Shown: one piece after another, positions 38,401 through 51,067 of the stretch
How the letters are laid out: every line of letters begins with the position of its first letter
Position numbering within the stretch: position 1 is the first letter of the stretch
Assembly (NCBI RefSeq): GCF_000004075.3
Contig: NC_026657.2
Span: forward strand, 4,898,001-4,962,000
Reading direction: 5' to 3'
DNA length: 64,000 nucleotides
Origin: Cucumis sativus
Taxonomy: Eukaryota > Streptophyta > Magnoliopsida > Cucurbitales > Cucurbitaceae
The notes under the pieces: generated by a model
Database searches by the model: none
What the model saw: the letters and a program-made list of their open reading frames with translations, nothing else
What the model was told of the DNA's origin: nothing
Made by a program: the position numbers and the translations under genes

Positions 38401-39505
38401 ATGACAACGAAGCACTTATTTCCATTATCGTTAGTAGTGCAATTCCATATGATGAGTTGATTTCTCCACGTGTTGCAAAATTTGGAGCATCCCAATTGGA
38501 AATAAAGAACTGCCTAAGATCGCTAGAGAAATGGATGGTTATTTTCTATTGGCTACCCTTGAGATCAAGGCAACACCTTTGTAATAGGGGCACCTTTTAA
38601 TCTTTTGTTGAATTGGATGACATCTTCATAACCATATGTATCGTATTTTTCACAATAAAAATGGATTGTTGGCTCCCACTTGTTTTTCAAGTATATTCTT
38701 TTTTGTCGTCGTGAAAAGAAAATGATATCAATGAAGGCCTCATAAATGAAATCAACATGAAGGTTTGATTTCATTTTTTTATCTCTTAACCACGAGAGGA
38801 AAAACTAAAATATGTAGTGACTTGAGACGTTGAATAGAGAACAAAAGGTTTGTTGAGATAATAAACCAAAATCTTTAAATCTGATAATCATCGTCGTTGT
38901 TGTTCATAAAATGGATTAGTAGGAGTTTTCCTATTTTTATCAAAGATTATTCGAGGGCAGTCTCCCCTTATTTAATATATAGGGTGAAACTGGCTTTTTC
39001 TGTCAAAGTCCAAGTATCATCCATCTGAGTAAGACTAAATTGCAAAGCACACAGGATGCTTGTCATCGTTATTTGCAAGAGAGAGCCAATCTCGAAGAAG
39101 ATTCCCTTGCTTTAGAGACTAAAGAGCCTTTAAGTTCATTATTTATGAAGAGTTTGAAGTCTAAGGAAGGACTTGAAGACTAATATCTAAGTTACATGAT
39201 CGCTACCTTTTATCGATCTACTTATTACCATCGGTCTCAAGGACTAAAGATGATATTTTATTTGGTAAATAATCACTCCACAGCGATTTTCAAGACAAAT
39301 TAGCAGCCAGATTACAACTCAAGATCATGATACCTAGTTATCAATTTTTAAATCACCTATTTTGTATGCTCTGACTTGTTTTCTTCTTTTGAAAAGAATC
39401 TTGAGAATGTTTGAAAAAAAGAAAACTATTAAAATAAGCATGTCTTATTAAGCATATACATGCATACAAGTATTCATGAATGACATTTATCAATTTGATT
39501 TTAGT

Positions 39506-40053
39506 TGTGATGGCGCTTGTTTTATCCCTGGTCTCCAGCTTATTTATTCTTTTGTCACGAGGCACTTGTTTTATCCCTGGCCCTTGACACCATGTTGCTG
39601 TGGTGACGTTTCTTTTATCTCTACCTCCAGCTTATTTATTCTTTTGTCATGAGGCACTTGTTTTATCTCTGACTCTTGACACCGTATTGCTGCGGTGATA
39701 CTTGTTTTATCCCTGGTCTCCAGCTTATTTATTCTTTTGTCATGAGGTGCTTGTTTTATCCCTGATCCTTGATACCATGTTGCTGTGGTGACATTTGTTT
39801 TATCTCTACCTACAACTTATTTATTCTTTTATCATAAGAAGCTTGTTTTATCCCTGGCCCTTGACACCGTATTGCTGCGGTGACGCTTGTTTTATCCCTG
39901 GTCTCCAACTTATTTATCCTTTTGTCATGATAGGCTTATTTTGTCTCTGGCCCTTAACACCATGTTGCTATGATGACGCTTGTTTTATCCCTCACTTCCA
40001 ACTTATTTTTCATGTCATGAGATGTTTATCTTATATTTGGTCCTTGACGTTGG
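39506..40053 (+). repeat. tandem array, six ~92-bp units in a two-part pattern
   Basis: Units start at about 39506, 39602, 39694, 39787, 39879 and 39972. Each has 'cttgttttatccctgg', 'cttatttattcttttgtca', 'cttgacacc' and 'ttgctg'. Odd units carry 'ccctggtctccagc' and end 'ccatgttgctgtg'; even units carry 'tctctacctccagc' and end 'ccgtattgctgcg'. The true repeat is therefore a dimer of about 185 bp. It lies in the retrotransposon interior, about 50 bp before the 3' LTR. Confidence 0.85.
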
Positions 40054-41320
40054 TAATTTATTTAAAATATCTTAGTTTGATGAGTTAGTGGCTACACCTT
40101 CGTCCACCTTCTAATTCTACAAGGATGCATGAAGGATTTTTATCCTACCAATATTTTTCTTTAAAAATAATATTAGTAATAATTGCTAAACTTTTATTTA
40201 TTTATTTTTGAAAAATAGTAAAAAAAATAGTAATAACATACCATCTTATAATATCTCATTTTTATTATTTTAAAAAATTAAAAATAAATCAATTTATTTT
40301 AAATAAAATATTTAATATCACATTTATCTTATTTGTACTATTTTAGAAAAAAATCAATAAATTTGTTTTAAATAAGATCTAATATCAATTTTAACTTACT
40401 TAAATCATTTTAGGAAAAAAGAAAATCAATTTGAAATAAAAGTATTTTAATATCCATTTGATGTATTAATTTATTTTTCACAAAATCTCAAAATATCTCA
40501 TTTAATTTATTTTAGAAAAATGAAAATTTATTCTATTAATATAATATCAAAATTTGAATCTATTCTTATTACTTTTTCCTAATTTGTGGTACACTCGGAA
40601 TCTATAAATAGGAACTCTTGTCATTTGAAAAAAAAAAAAAAAGGGTTTCTTGAACAAAGAATTCTTTGAGAAGAAAAATTTCTTAAAAAAAATATCTTTA
40701 GAGAAAGTTTTATTTTTTTTATTTTATTATATTATTTTTTTCTGAAGAGAACCTCTGTCAATTGGAATAAACATTTATGCAAAAGGTATTGTTTTTTTAC
40801 ATTACGTTAGTATCTTTGCCTTTTTTTGTTTGGTACTTTTTTTATTCCTCTTTAGCAAATGAAATCTTGTTAATATATATGATTGTTTTTCTCGCTTTCT
40901 TTTACTTTTATTGTTGTTTTTTCTTTTTTAAAAAAATCTTAGTCTTTCTTCATCTCTCTAACAAATAGAGGAAAAGAAATGGACACAAGACTTTTTTTTT
41001 TAACCTTGATCTTTAATTTTTCTCTTTAAAAATATATATATATATATATAAAAGATTATGTACCTTATTTAAGTTTCTTATGTCTTATTTTACTTATTAT
41101 TAATATATCTATTATTTGTTATTAACATTTTTTAATATTTCTCTTTCTTTTACTTCTGCTTTTCTGTTTTTAACTTCTTTTTATTATTATTATTACTTTT
41201 ACTTTTATATATACCTATATACATATTTAAAAAATAACTTATTATTAATTTCTTTTGTATAACTACTTTTTATATAATAATAATAATAATAATAATAATC
41301 TTATTATTATTATTACTTTT

Positions 41321-41878
41321 TTCTATCATGTCAGTGTAAAGGGTTGAGTGGTTACGTTACCTTTCTCTTTTTTTTAGAGAAATAAGAAACCTCAGTTTTC
41401 TTTCTTCTTTTCCTTTCTTTTATGCGTTTCTTTTATGGATTTTACTGATAACTTTATTTGTAGAAGATGGTGAGATGATGTAGACGAAGAGAAGAAGTAG
41501 GAGAAGATGCTTGTTAAAGTAGTTCAGTAAGATATCTGCGTCCACTGTGTACTAATTTGGGAGCAAGATTGTATTTCAGTATATGCTGTTTCCAATGATA
41601 CAAATGTATTTATAGATCTATCCTAAGGCTTTAGTTAAATATTTAGTTAAAGAAGAAGCTAGAAGAAGTTGTAACTAACAAATTTGAGCTAGATTTATTT
41701 TACAAAAAAGGATAAACTACTTATTAGTTAAGATTTTCACAAATCTCTTCCTTAAAATATTCAATTTGCAAATTTTTGTGTCTTCTGACTCTCAGCTTTT
41801 GATGTTGTCAGTCCTTATATGGTTATAGGAACCCGATTGTTTAAAGACATTTTAGGAATTTTGTTCGAGAAAACAGTT
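41321..41878. other. retroelement-like spacer
   Basis: It contains 'gtattaatttgggagcaagatt'-like and 'caaatgtatttatagatcta' phrases of the sort seen in copia-type LTRs, but no clear boundary or coding domain. It lies just downstream of TPS2. Confidence 0.3.
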
Positions 41879-42014
41879 TAATAATTAAATATGTAGCACC
41901 ATTTCTAAATAATTTTAAAAAAACAACAAAATCTACTCAGGATACACCAGCACTGCTAGCAATTCAGGGTGTCATATGAATGCATTCATAGACTTCAATT
42001 AATAATTACAAAGG

Positions 42015-44675
42015 TTATGGATTGATAAGTAAAGGCTGAATAAGAAGCTTAGTCCTACCCTTAGAATTTGTATATCCACCTTCATCAGAATAAAGTAGAG
42101 CCATAACTCTTGTGAGATTTAATACACACATTAGAAATGGCATTGGAACAATAATCGGATGAAGACAAGATTCATTTATAGTCTTCCATGCATCTTCTAC
42201 CTGCTTAAGAAACTCAGTACATGTTTCTTCTTGTGAACATCCATAATTATCCATGTAACATTCAACAGCAGACACAATATGTTATCTTTCTTTCTCAAAC
42301 TATAAAAGAAGAAAAAAGAGTAAAATATATATACACTGCCTTTTTTGAATAAGGAGTGAAAGTGCACATATATACCTTGTAAGAGCTCTACAAATGATGC
42401 TTGAGGCTTTGAGAATTTTGGGACAATCAGAAAGCCAATCAAATACTTCCTTTGTTGCAATATCACCCATGCCAATAAATGAAATAGTTGAAAGTAATTC
42501 ATAACCTGATGTAGTTAAAGCCACTTCCATGTATTCTTCATATTTTGGTTTATAATTTTTGTTTAGCCATCCAGCTTCTTTGAAATAGGATTCAGCTTGT
42601 CTTTTCATCTATTCACATAAAAAAAGTTAAAACTTGTTATACATATAAGAAACATACCATTATTATTAGGGATATCAATAGAAAAAACTATTAGAAGAAA
42701 GAAAATCCTTACAGCTTCTTTTGCAAAGGGAGAGCGATAGGATATTCCATCATTGACTATCTCTTTATCCATCTCTTCAAAAAGATCAAGCAGATCAGTT
42801 CTATAATAAACTTTCATGTACTCCGGAAGTAGTAGATTGACCATATGCACACGTCGCATCTAAAAAATTATAGATCTTATTTAAATAAAACCTTCTCGTA
42901 CAGATATATTTTAGCAATGATCCAAGGCTAAGAAAGTAACCTTTTGATTGCTAAGGTGAAAAGTTGGAGTTCTTCAAACGTTCCATTAGCATCATATATA
43001 TCATCCATAATTGAGATCATAGCAATCACTTTAGTCATTATTTTTCTTCCAAACTGGAAATGAGGTTCAAAGTATATACTCAATATCCAAAAGTAACACT
43101 CCACATTTCGATCCCTCCCAAACGGAAAGTTTGTTGAAACGTTCAAATCCTTCCACCACCTACAGTAATTATTTCCATCAAGACAGGTGAATTGTAAGAT
43201 TTCAAAAACTACTGTAAGATCAAAATATGTTGCTAAATCAAGATAAACGCTAGCTCCTTTGGTTAATTATCATTTCATTTTTTTATTTTTGTTTTTGAAA
43301 ATTAAGCATATACTTAAAATATGGATATTTGGCTTATAAATGAGATTTTGTTGTAAACACCCTAACACACAAAAGTGTGCTATTTCAAATTAATTAATAA
43401 AAGATATTATTAATCATTTAAGAAGTTATCTTTTTAAGAAATAATTTTAATATAATTTATGAGAATATTGGTTTCACGTAAACTTCTGTGAGAGTGAAAA
43501 TAGAATTATGAATAAAGATATCTTTGAAACTAACTTACCTCAAGGATAAACATGACTAATGATGAATAATGATCAAAGTTAGTTTTGTACCTGCAGATTT
43601 CGGCTATCTCCCTCTGGTGATGTTTTTGTAAGATGTTGAAGTCCAGTTTGTTTTGAGAATGTAAGCAAAGTCTCATTGTGAGAAGGTTGTTGCTGGTAAA
43701 TTTCAAAATACTCTCTTGCCTTGACTCTTGGAACACATTTTCTAATAGGAAATTTCAATGCATTACTAACTTCAGATGCAAAATTTGGATTAATATTTGA
43801 GTAAAGATGAATATATGCTTTAAGATGTGTGGTTGTAAATTCAAGAGCTTCCTCAAGCAAAGCTTCTCCATGCCCCCTCATATGTGATGCTTCATATAGG
43901 CTCAATATTCCTCTTTCATCCTCAACCAATGACTCTTTAAATTTTCCATTGTTGTCCATGAACTTCAAAAATATATCTGTTTTTAATTTAAATTAAGAGT
44001 GAAAAAGAACGCATGATGAGTTCTTAAGTTAATTGAATTTAAAAAATGCTTAATTTTGGAAGTTTCTAACTCTTTGCACTTTGACCTCGAATAATGTTTA
44101 AAACTAAAAATAAGAAAACAATTATATTTGTGTATTTAACTTACCACATGAAATCCTATAACCATGTTGCCTGAGAAGTCGAAATAGAAGATCATCATCT
44201 TCACTATCGTTGCTACTGAATAAAAGGGAATTATTATAAGACACATACATATGTTCTAAGAATTGATCAATCTCATCTTCAAAATGATAAGATACTCCCA
44301 GCCGTTGGATTGAATCAACCAAATTTAGCTTTACCAATGGATTTTGCACAGAAGCAATCACCTCCATCCTTATTTCTTCTTTCAAGTTTTCAATTCTTTC
44401 TTTCATGCCACCATCTACTTTCTGAAATAAAAAAAAAAAAAATCAAATTTATTAAAAATATAAAAGTATTAATTAAAATTTAAGCACGAACAATAAAGTA
44501 CTAGTAATTAAATTTTAAGACAATAAAATAACTTTTACCAATGCATCAACAAATTTAAATGAAAGAAAATGTTCCTTCCAAATAGTAGGATGAAATTTGC
44601 AAGAGAACGCTTAACAACAGAAATATCATTGGTTTTCATAATGGAAGCTGGAACATTTGAAACTTGAGAAGACAT
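42015..44675 (-). pseudogene. terpene synthase TPS2 pseudogene (TPS-a)
   Basis: The seven-exon layout of TPS3 is kept: complement(44539..44675, 44145..44421, 43591..43976, 42941..43159, 42713..42859, 42376..42608, 42015..42299). Against TPS3 I see five disabling changes. Exon 1 has one base missing in a T run (about 44594). Exon 3 has a 4-bp insertion (about 43650). Exon 5 has a net 2-bp gain at its start (about 42845). Exon 6 has a 16-bp deletion (about 42388) that removes the DDVVS core of the second metal-binding motif. In exon 7, GAA has become TAA (42282-42284). Exon 2 also lacks 15 bp in frame. DDIYD in exon 4 and the TATA box survive. It cannot make an active cyclase. Confidence 0.93.
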
Positions 44676-44814
44676 GATTTCTAATTTTTCAAAGTAGAAA
44701 AGAAAAATAGAAAAGGTATTTGGGATAATCCTCTTGCCAAAAAGAAAAATGTATATGTTATTGACTTGAGAGTTTGAACTATGGGTGAGACACTTCGTGA
44801 CTTTCAAGCAGATT

Positions 44815-44822
44815 TATTTATA
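44815..44822 (-). promoter_or_regulatory. TATA box of TPS2
   Basis: Minus-strand TATAAATA lies 140 bp upstream of the ATG. It is conserved at the same place upstream of TPS3, within a promoter stretch (44675-44848) nearly identical between the copies. Confidence 0.6.
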
Positions 44823-44848
44823 GGCTATTTTTCATAGATATTTTGCAA

Positions 44849-45334
44849 ATTCTTATCATATATATTGTATTTTGTCCAACATTATTTACTTATTTTTATA
44901 AAAGAATTTGAATTTAAATTTTAAATTAAAAAAAAAAAATTTGTTTCCCTCCCTATTTTTTCCCAATCATCCCTTATTTTTGTTTTCCTTTGTCACCATG
45001 CTCATACATTCCCACTCTTCCACTTTCTTTCACTCTCACACCTTCTCCCACTTTCTCTCCGTAGTCTTTCACTCCACTTCACTTACTTATCTAAAAATAA
45101 ACTAAATAAACGATCAAACTTACCCTAAACCTTTGACTATAAGAAGAGAAGGAGGAGATTCTTTTTTGAGGGGATTTTTAGAGGAAAGGTACACTTAAAA
45201 ATAGAATTTTTTTCATATGTATTGTGATTTGAGAAGAGATTGAGAGGATCAAGAAAAAACATTTTGCATTTAAGTCAGGTTAGTTTTTTTTTTCTTTTTT
45301 TAAATTCATGGTTGATGATTCTGCGTTAGTTATT
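44849..45334. other. spacer upstream of TPS2
   Basis: Low-complexity CT-rich and AT-rich sequence. The TPS2/TPS3 duplication ends at about 44848. No gene seen. Confidence 0.4.
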
Positions 45335-45835
45335 TGACACCCATTTAGGCGTTGTCTTAATTATTCATTTGAATCACTCATTTGGCTCCTATGTTAATTA
45401 TTCATTTGCGTTAATTATTTGCATCTGTATTAATGTGTTAATTCTTCATTTGCCATCCTGTGTTAATTAATGAATGAGCATGTTGGCTTATTCTAATTAC
45501 TTGGCACACATTTGGCATTTTGAGTTAATTATTTGCATCTCGTTAATTATTTAACACCAATTTGGCCTCTTGTTTTAATTATTCTCATGTATTAATTAAT
45601 TAATCGGCATCCTCCATCATGCAATAATTATTTGGCATCCATTTGGCTATTTGACACCCATTTGGCCTCTTGTGTTAATTATTCTCGTGTATTAATTAAT
45701 TAATCTACATCATGCATCCTGCAATAATTATTTGACATCTATTTGACTATTTGGCACCCATTTGGCCTATTGTGTTAATTACTCTTGTGTTAATTATTTT
45801 CACATATTAATTAATTAGCATGCTGACCTACTTTA
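45335..45835. repeat. degenerate tandem repeats ('ttaattatttggcacccatttgg')
   Basis: The phrase 'ttaattatttg(g/a)ca.ccatttgg' recurs about ten times. From about 45570 a ~100-bp unit repeats about 2.5 times ('gttaattattctcgtgtattaattaattaatc' through 'gacacccatttggcctct'). It is probably part of a retroelement LTR region. Confidence 0.65.
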
Positions 45836-47540
45836 ATTAAATAATTAGTATAGCAATAAGGTTGGGTACCTTATCCTAATAACACTATGGATATAACTCA
45901 CTTTGTATTTGATATAAACACAATGATCCAACGCGTTCGTGTAGTTGACATGCGAGTGAGGGTATCCTATGCAATGAGTTTGCATAAGACCGGACCGCGA
46001 AATAGTAACCACTAAATGTAACTCCTTTAACTAGTTAGGTTTCTATTTCATTAGGATGACCTAGTTAACTTAGTTTTAATCCTAAATGTATTATGAACTC
46101 TTGTTCGTGTGAGATTATTCTTTCATTTGTACGGGTATGAGAGTGGCTAGATCACCAACTTAATAAGCGTATCATTTTGGGAACAAGACCGAGTGTGGAG
46201 CTAGAAAAATAATTACACAAGATAGAATTCACTCATTCCCTACTTTGGGTAACTAGATGATTGTTCTTTTAAATGGTGTTTCGAGGACTTGAACAAAGGG
46301 CCCCATCCTCTCTATGGCATGAGAGAAGTTTTTGTTTATTGGTAGGACCATAAACAGGTTGTTCAATAGAGGAGTACTAGTATTTAAGGATTAGAGGTAA
46401 CTTAGGGGTAAAACGGTAATTTGATCCAACTAGTGTTTACAAACACTCGTAAAGAACTAACTTACTGTTATTGGTCTATATCTGTGGACACAAAAATATA
46501 TCTACAGTGAGAAGAGTTCAGCTGTGAGTTAATGAGTTTAGCCAATTAATCTCAAATCCTTATAGTTTCTGATATGTAGTTCCATTAGATCCTCTTCCTA
46601 GCTCATAAAGGGTAACGAAGTTTATTTATATTGGTTGTAATTAGGTTTTATTTATATTGATTGTAATTTGAAATGTTCAAAATTACTTTGAGAATTAGTT
46701 TAATGTATAGTGATATATTATAATATAATGTTTATTAAACTTTATTATATAAATTTAATTTTTGATATGATTTAAAATTAATTTATGAGATAAAAAATAT
46801 TTGAATGAGTTTAAATATTAATTTAATATGAATTGGATTCATATTAAAATTATTGGTTATGAGAAACTTATATTTGAATATGATTCAAATTCAATTTAAG
46901 TTAAATATAAGATATTTAATTTAACTATTAATTAATTGGAGAATTAATTAAAAGTTTAGTTTTATTTTATTTTATTTTATTAAATTAATATAAAATTATA
47001 AGATATTGGAGAGATATTGATTAAATAAGATTTAAATGAAATATTAATTAATATATGATCTAATTAATTGTTAACTAATTGATTAATTATTAATTAATTA
47101 GTAGATTTGAAATTTCTATTAATTTAATATTTTTTAAATTAATAGAATCTCATAATTCTCTCCTACATTATTTTCTACTCCAAGAAGGAAAGAGAATTAT
47201 AAATATCTAGAAGAAAATAGTTTTCGAAAAAAAAGTAAATGTTTTTTCTCTCTACAAAAAGAAAATAGTTTCTCTCTAAACATTTTTTTCCATATCAATT
47301 GATTCCCACAAATCAATCTCATCCAAGAAGATAGGAAGGTCTCTGACGAATGGTGTCCTAATTTGGAGATTACTTTGTAGATTCAGTGACAAACAAATAA
47401 GTTTTTCTTTCTCTGATATATAATTAGAAAACATGCATCTTTAAGTCTTAATAAGAAAACTACTTTCTTAATAAATTTTGCCAATGTACTTGTATTTTGG
47501 GATTTTCAAATTAATTTGAGAAATGATTCTGTAGAATCTT
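45836..47540. mobile_element. probable LTR/untranslated region of a copia-type element
   Basis: It has complex composition with many direct 'attaattaat' motifs and phrases such as 'ggataaggtacccaacc'-type sequence (minus strand) that I associate with large cucurbit copia LTRs. It adjoins copia reverse-transcriptase remnants at 47600. No boundaries fixed. Confidence 0.35.
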
Positions 47541-47599
47541 TTACTACCATATGCTTTTATCCCTTAAGTCTTTTGCTTGGGTTAGACATGTACCTTCTA

Positions 47600-48144
47600 A
47601 TTAAACTAGATGAATAAGATAGATCAGACTTAGTAGAAATCATTAGGTACATTATACTCCATACATTTGTGAGTCGGGGATGTTTGTCATGTACTTAACG
47701 TGGTTGAGATCTTCTGGTTTTGGACTGTTAGCTGATAGTTTGAAGTGTTGTGCAAGAGGAATTGCTACTTGCTTAACAACTAACATGTTACTTTATAGCA
47801 GTAGTTACTTTGGTCTATTGTTAGAATCTGTTTTGTTCTTTCTCATGTGATGTCAATGCCTAGAATTCTCTTAGATTCTCCAAGTTTCTTCATATCAAAT
47901 TCTTCCTTCAAGACTGTCTTTACTCTTGTAATATCAATTTTAGATTTTTCTACAAGAGTAGGTAAACCTTAGAAGAATAGAAATTTGAATTTATAAATAC
48001 ACAACTATCATAGGAACTTTTATTAAAATGAAGTTTAGGGATGAAATCATCAAACCTTTTATACCAACACTTTGGTGATTGTTTTAGACCATAGGTTTTT
48101 TATGATAACATACCTAGTCTTATTTACCTTTTTCCGTGTATCCT
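47600..48144 (-). mobile_element. Ty1/copia reverse transcriptase remnant, 3' part
   Basis: Broken minus-strand frames read EEFDMKKLGESKRILGIDIT, then VAIPLAQHFKLSA, then NHVKYMTNIP. These correspond to the end of the copia reverse transcriptase (the 'MKDLGEAKKILGM' region) and the linker to RNase H. Multiple stops and frameshifts. It continues the fragment at 50207-51000 across an inserted LTR. Confidence 0.75.
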
Positions 48145-50206
48145 TGTAGTCACCTAATTTTATCCTATATTATTTTCAATATTCTTTAAAAATATATATA
48201 TAATGACTAAGTTTTTTATTTTTTTCTTAAAATAATCATTGTTAAAAAAAATTCTTTAATTAGCATATTTATCATTTTAAAAAATCAACTTAATTTTTTA
48301 AAAAAACTTTTTAATTTATTTGTTTTAAATAAAATCTTATTTTGGCTTATTTATATCATTTTAGGGAAAAAAAACCGAAAATCAATTTTAAACAAAAATC
48401 TTTTAATATCCATTTGATTTATTAATTTATTTTTGACAAAATCTTAAAATATCTCATTTAATTTACTTTATCTATTTTAGGAAAATAAAATTTTATTTTA
48501 GTCACATAATATCCAATTTTTATTTTATTCTTATTCATTTTATTTATGGTACACCATAGATCTATAAATAGAGGTCTTTGTCATTTGAAATGAAGCAAGA
48601 AATTTTTCATTAGACAAATTTATGAAAGAGAAAAAAAATTGGAGAAAGTTTCTTAGAGAAAAAATTCTTTAGAAAGAGTTTAGAAAAAAAATTATTTAGA
48701 GAAAATGTGTGAGGAGGGATAAATATTGTTTGAAGAAATTCTGTGCAAAAGGTGGGTCTTTATTTTGTTCATTACTTTATTTTCTTTGTCATACCTAATT
48801 CCATGTGAAAATAAACTTAGTTAGAGGTTGCATTGGATAGAGATTTACTCCGAATGATCCGCACCTCAAGTAATTTTCTTTGAGATTTGCATCATTATTT
48901 ATTTTTCTTCTTTTCTAAAAGAAAAGAAAATGTAGATTTTTTTTTATTTTTTTCTACTAATTTTTTAATCATTATTCTTTTTTTTAAAAAAAACAAATCC
49001 TTTAGCCTTTTTCTTCTATCTAAAATACAGATAGAAAGAAAACGACATAAGAAAAATGTTTGTTTTCTTTATTTATCGTTATTTTTTACTTTTTTTTTAA
49101 GTTCAAACTGTTGACACTAATTTTATTTTGTCTAAAATATAGAGAAAGAAAGAACCAAATATAAATGAAATTTTATTATTATTGTTTCTTTAGTATTACT
49201 CTTTTTTTTCTTGTCATTATTGTTTTCCTTTTACTTTTTATTTTATTACTATTACTTTTTTCCTTTTTACTTATTATTATAATTATTTTTGTTTATTTTA
49301 TAGCGTCGCCACCCTTCTCCTATTTTTTCTTTCCTTATTTTATTTATTGTTATTATGTTTCCTTTTTTTTACTTATTTACATTAATATCTTAATAATTAT
49401 TGTTATATGTAAATGTACAAACTCTCTGTATTTAATTTGTTTTTAATGTTTTAAAATCTTTTCAATTAAAAATTCTCTATGTTTTAAAACAAATATTTTT
49501 TTAATCGTTTAACAAATTTGTTTATAAATTTTCATGCTTTTCAAAATATTCAAGATTTAATGTATGATTTCATAATGTTTCCTAAATCAATCTTTTTTAA
49601 TAACTTATACCGTTTTCCTTAAACAAAATCCTACGACAGAATTTAGAAAATTTGAGAGTTCGATTTTCTAGAATTTTTGAAGTGAAGAATCATATTTTTA
49701 GAAGTCCAAGATGTGATCCTAAGAAAAAATGAATTTAATCAATGTTTTAAAAAAAATCTTTATTCAAAGACTAACCTATGATAGATTTTGAGAAATTATA
49801 ATAATTTTTCATTTCTTTAAGGTGAAAATTTTTCTTCAATATATAGTATAATTAATGGAATATTATTTCATTTATTTTACGAGATTACTCTTTCAAATAT
49901 TGGAGTAATGAGAAGTAAAATAAGACGTTAGTTTGAAAATAAATTTAAAAATATTTTCAATTCAAGATTTGAAATTTGGCCACCGTTTTTCTAAATGGGT
50001 GTTGTGGGGTGTTAATAACTTCTTCATACACAAATGACTCCCGAACTTAACTCTATTTTTTGCAGACCATTTTTTAAAAAAATTACTTACTTTATTTCGG
50101 TCCAATTACACTGTAAAAAAAGATTGGTGGTGTCTCCTATTTTCTTTTAAAACTAACTCTTTTAAAGACATCGACCGCTCCGCGTCGTGTCGGGCATGTG
50201 ACAACA
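48145..50206 (+). mobile_element. solo LTR (2.06 kb) inserted in copia remnant
   Basis: It starts TGTAGTCAC and ends GTGACAACA, near-perfect short inverted ends. The interior matches the 33.8-41.3 kb element's LTRs: 'tctataaataga' at about 48570, 'gtgcaaaaggt' at about 48743, 'caaatgactcccgaact' at about 50031, and 'aaaaagattggtggtgtctcc' then 'gaccgctccgcgtcg' near the end. No internal region follows, so it is a solo LTR. Flanking 5-mers (atcct/tagtt) do not match, so the target duplication is lost or the boundary is slightly off. Confidence 0.75.
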
Positions 50207-51000
50207 TAGTTCATGTATATGTCTACTATCAAATCACCATGTAAGAATGTTGTTTTAACATCAAGTTGTTCAAGTTCTATGTCTTTTTGAACAACTAATT
50301 AATGAAAAAAAACATTTTTATAGAGGTTTGTTTAACAACCGATGAGAATATTTAATGGTAGTCAATTTTCTCTCTTTGTGTAAAGCCTTTGGCAACAAGC
50401 CTAGCTTTATATCTAGGAGGTTGAAGACCGGGAATTCCTTCTTTAAGTTTATAAATCCATTTGCAAGATATGGTCTTAAAATTTCTAGGTAGCATTACCA
50501 AAGTTCATGTATTATTGATAGTGAGAGATTTCATTTCATCATTCATGACATTTATCCAATGTCTAGAAGATTCATATCATTTGGGGAAAAACTTACAAAA
50601 TCTACATTACTGTATCTAGAAGGAGGAACAATAGTCCTTCTTTGTCTATCTCTAGCTAAAGAATAATGTGATAAATCTTCTTGTTCTTGAGAACATTTTC
50701 CTCCTTCTTCCAGAGTAGGTGGTAGAGAGATACTTGATACTGTTTCTTTCCCGATGGAAATAGGAAGTTCATTCGATTCATAGTTTAGTGGGTGCTCCAC
50801 CTCAATCTCATGTGGTTTATAATTTGAATAAAATGTTTCATAGCTTTACCAAGCATAAACATAGTATCTTCCTTAAAACCCACATATCTACTAGTTATAC
50901 ACTTTTTTTTTCTTCCATATGATGCCACATTCTAAACCCTTTAACTCCCTCTGTAAAACCTAGGAACATACATTTTAAAATTTCCACAAACCTTGAGAAG
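50207..51000 (-). mobile_element. Ty1/copia integrase-end and reverse transcriptase remnant, 5' part
   Basis: On the minus strand, from about 50990: 'GVKGF'-like and 'CITSRYVGF'-like pieces of the integrase C-terminal region, then an open stretch at 50552-50800 (linker). It continues with TISCKWIYKLKEGIPGLQPP, RYKARLVAKGFTQRE and QLDVKTTFLHGDL, the diagnostic start of copia reverse transcriptase. Several stops and frameshifts. The element is interrupted at 50206 by the solo LTR. Confidence 0.8.
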
Positions 51001-51067
51001 CAACTGACATCTCAATTATCACCATGATCGTCGTTACAACAACACAGGGAATCATCATTCATTATTA

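Larger units (their letters stand above)
33770..41320 (+). mobile_element. decayed LTR retrotransposon (probable Ty3/gypsy)
   Basis: Two related LTRs in the same orientation bracket an internal region: a 5' LTR (about 33770-35568, 5'-truncated or internally deleted) and a 3' LTR (about 40100-41320, lacking its 3' part). They share the U3/R region around 'ctataaatag' (33830, 40600), 'acaaagaattctttg' and 'atgcaaaaggtattgtt'. The 5' LTR ends GTGACGACA and is followed by a mutated primer-binding site. The interior has a frame-broken gag-like stretch and a tandem array before the 3' LTR. No intact polyprotein domain could be found; it cannot move by itself. Confidence 0.7.
41879..44848. repeat. 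TPS-bearing duplicated block, copy 1
   Basis: It matches 59127-62092 in the same orientation across exons, introns, TATA region and about 130 bp downstream, with high identity even in introns. Differences are mostly small indels. The low intron divergence implies the duplication is recent relative to its separation from TPS1. Confidence 0.9.

Noticed and set aside
48887..49446. Hydrophobic plus-strand frames
   Set aside because: Same cause: T-rich low-complexity sequence inside the solo LTR.
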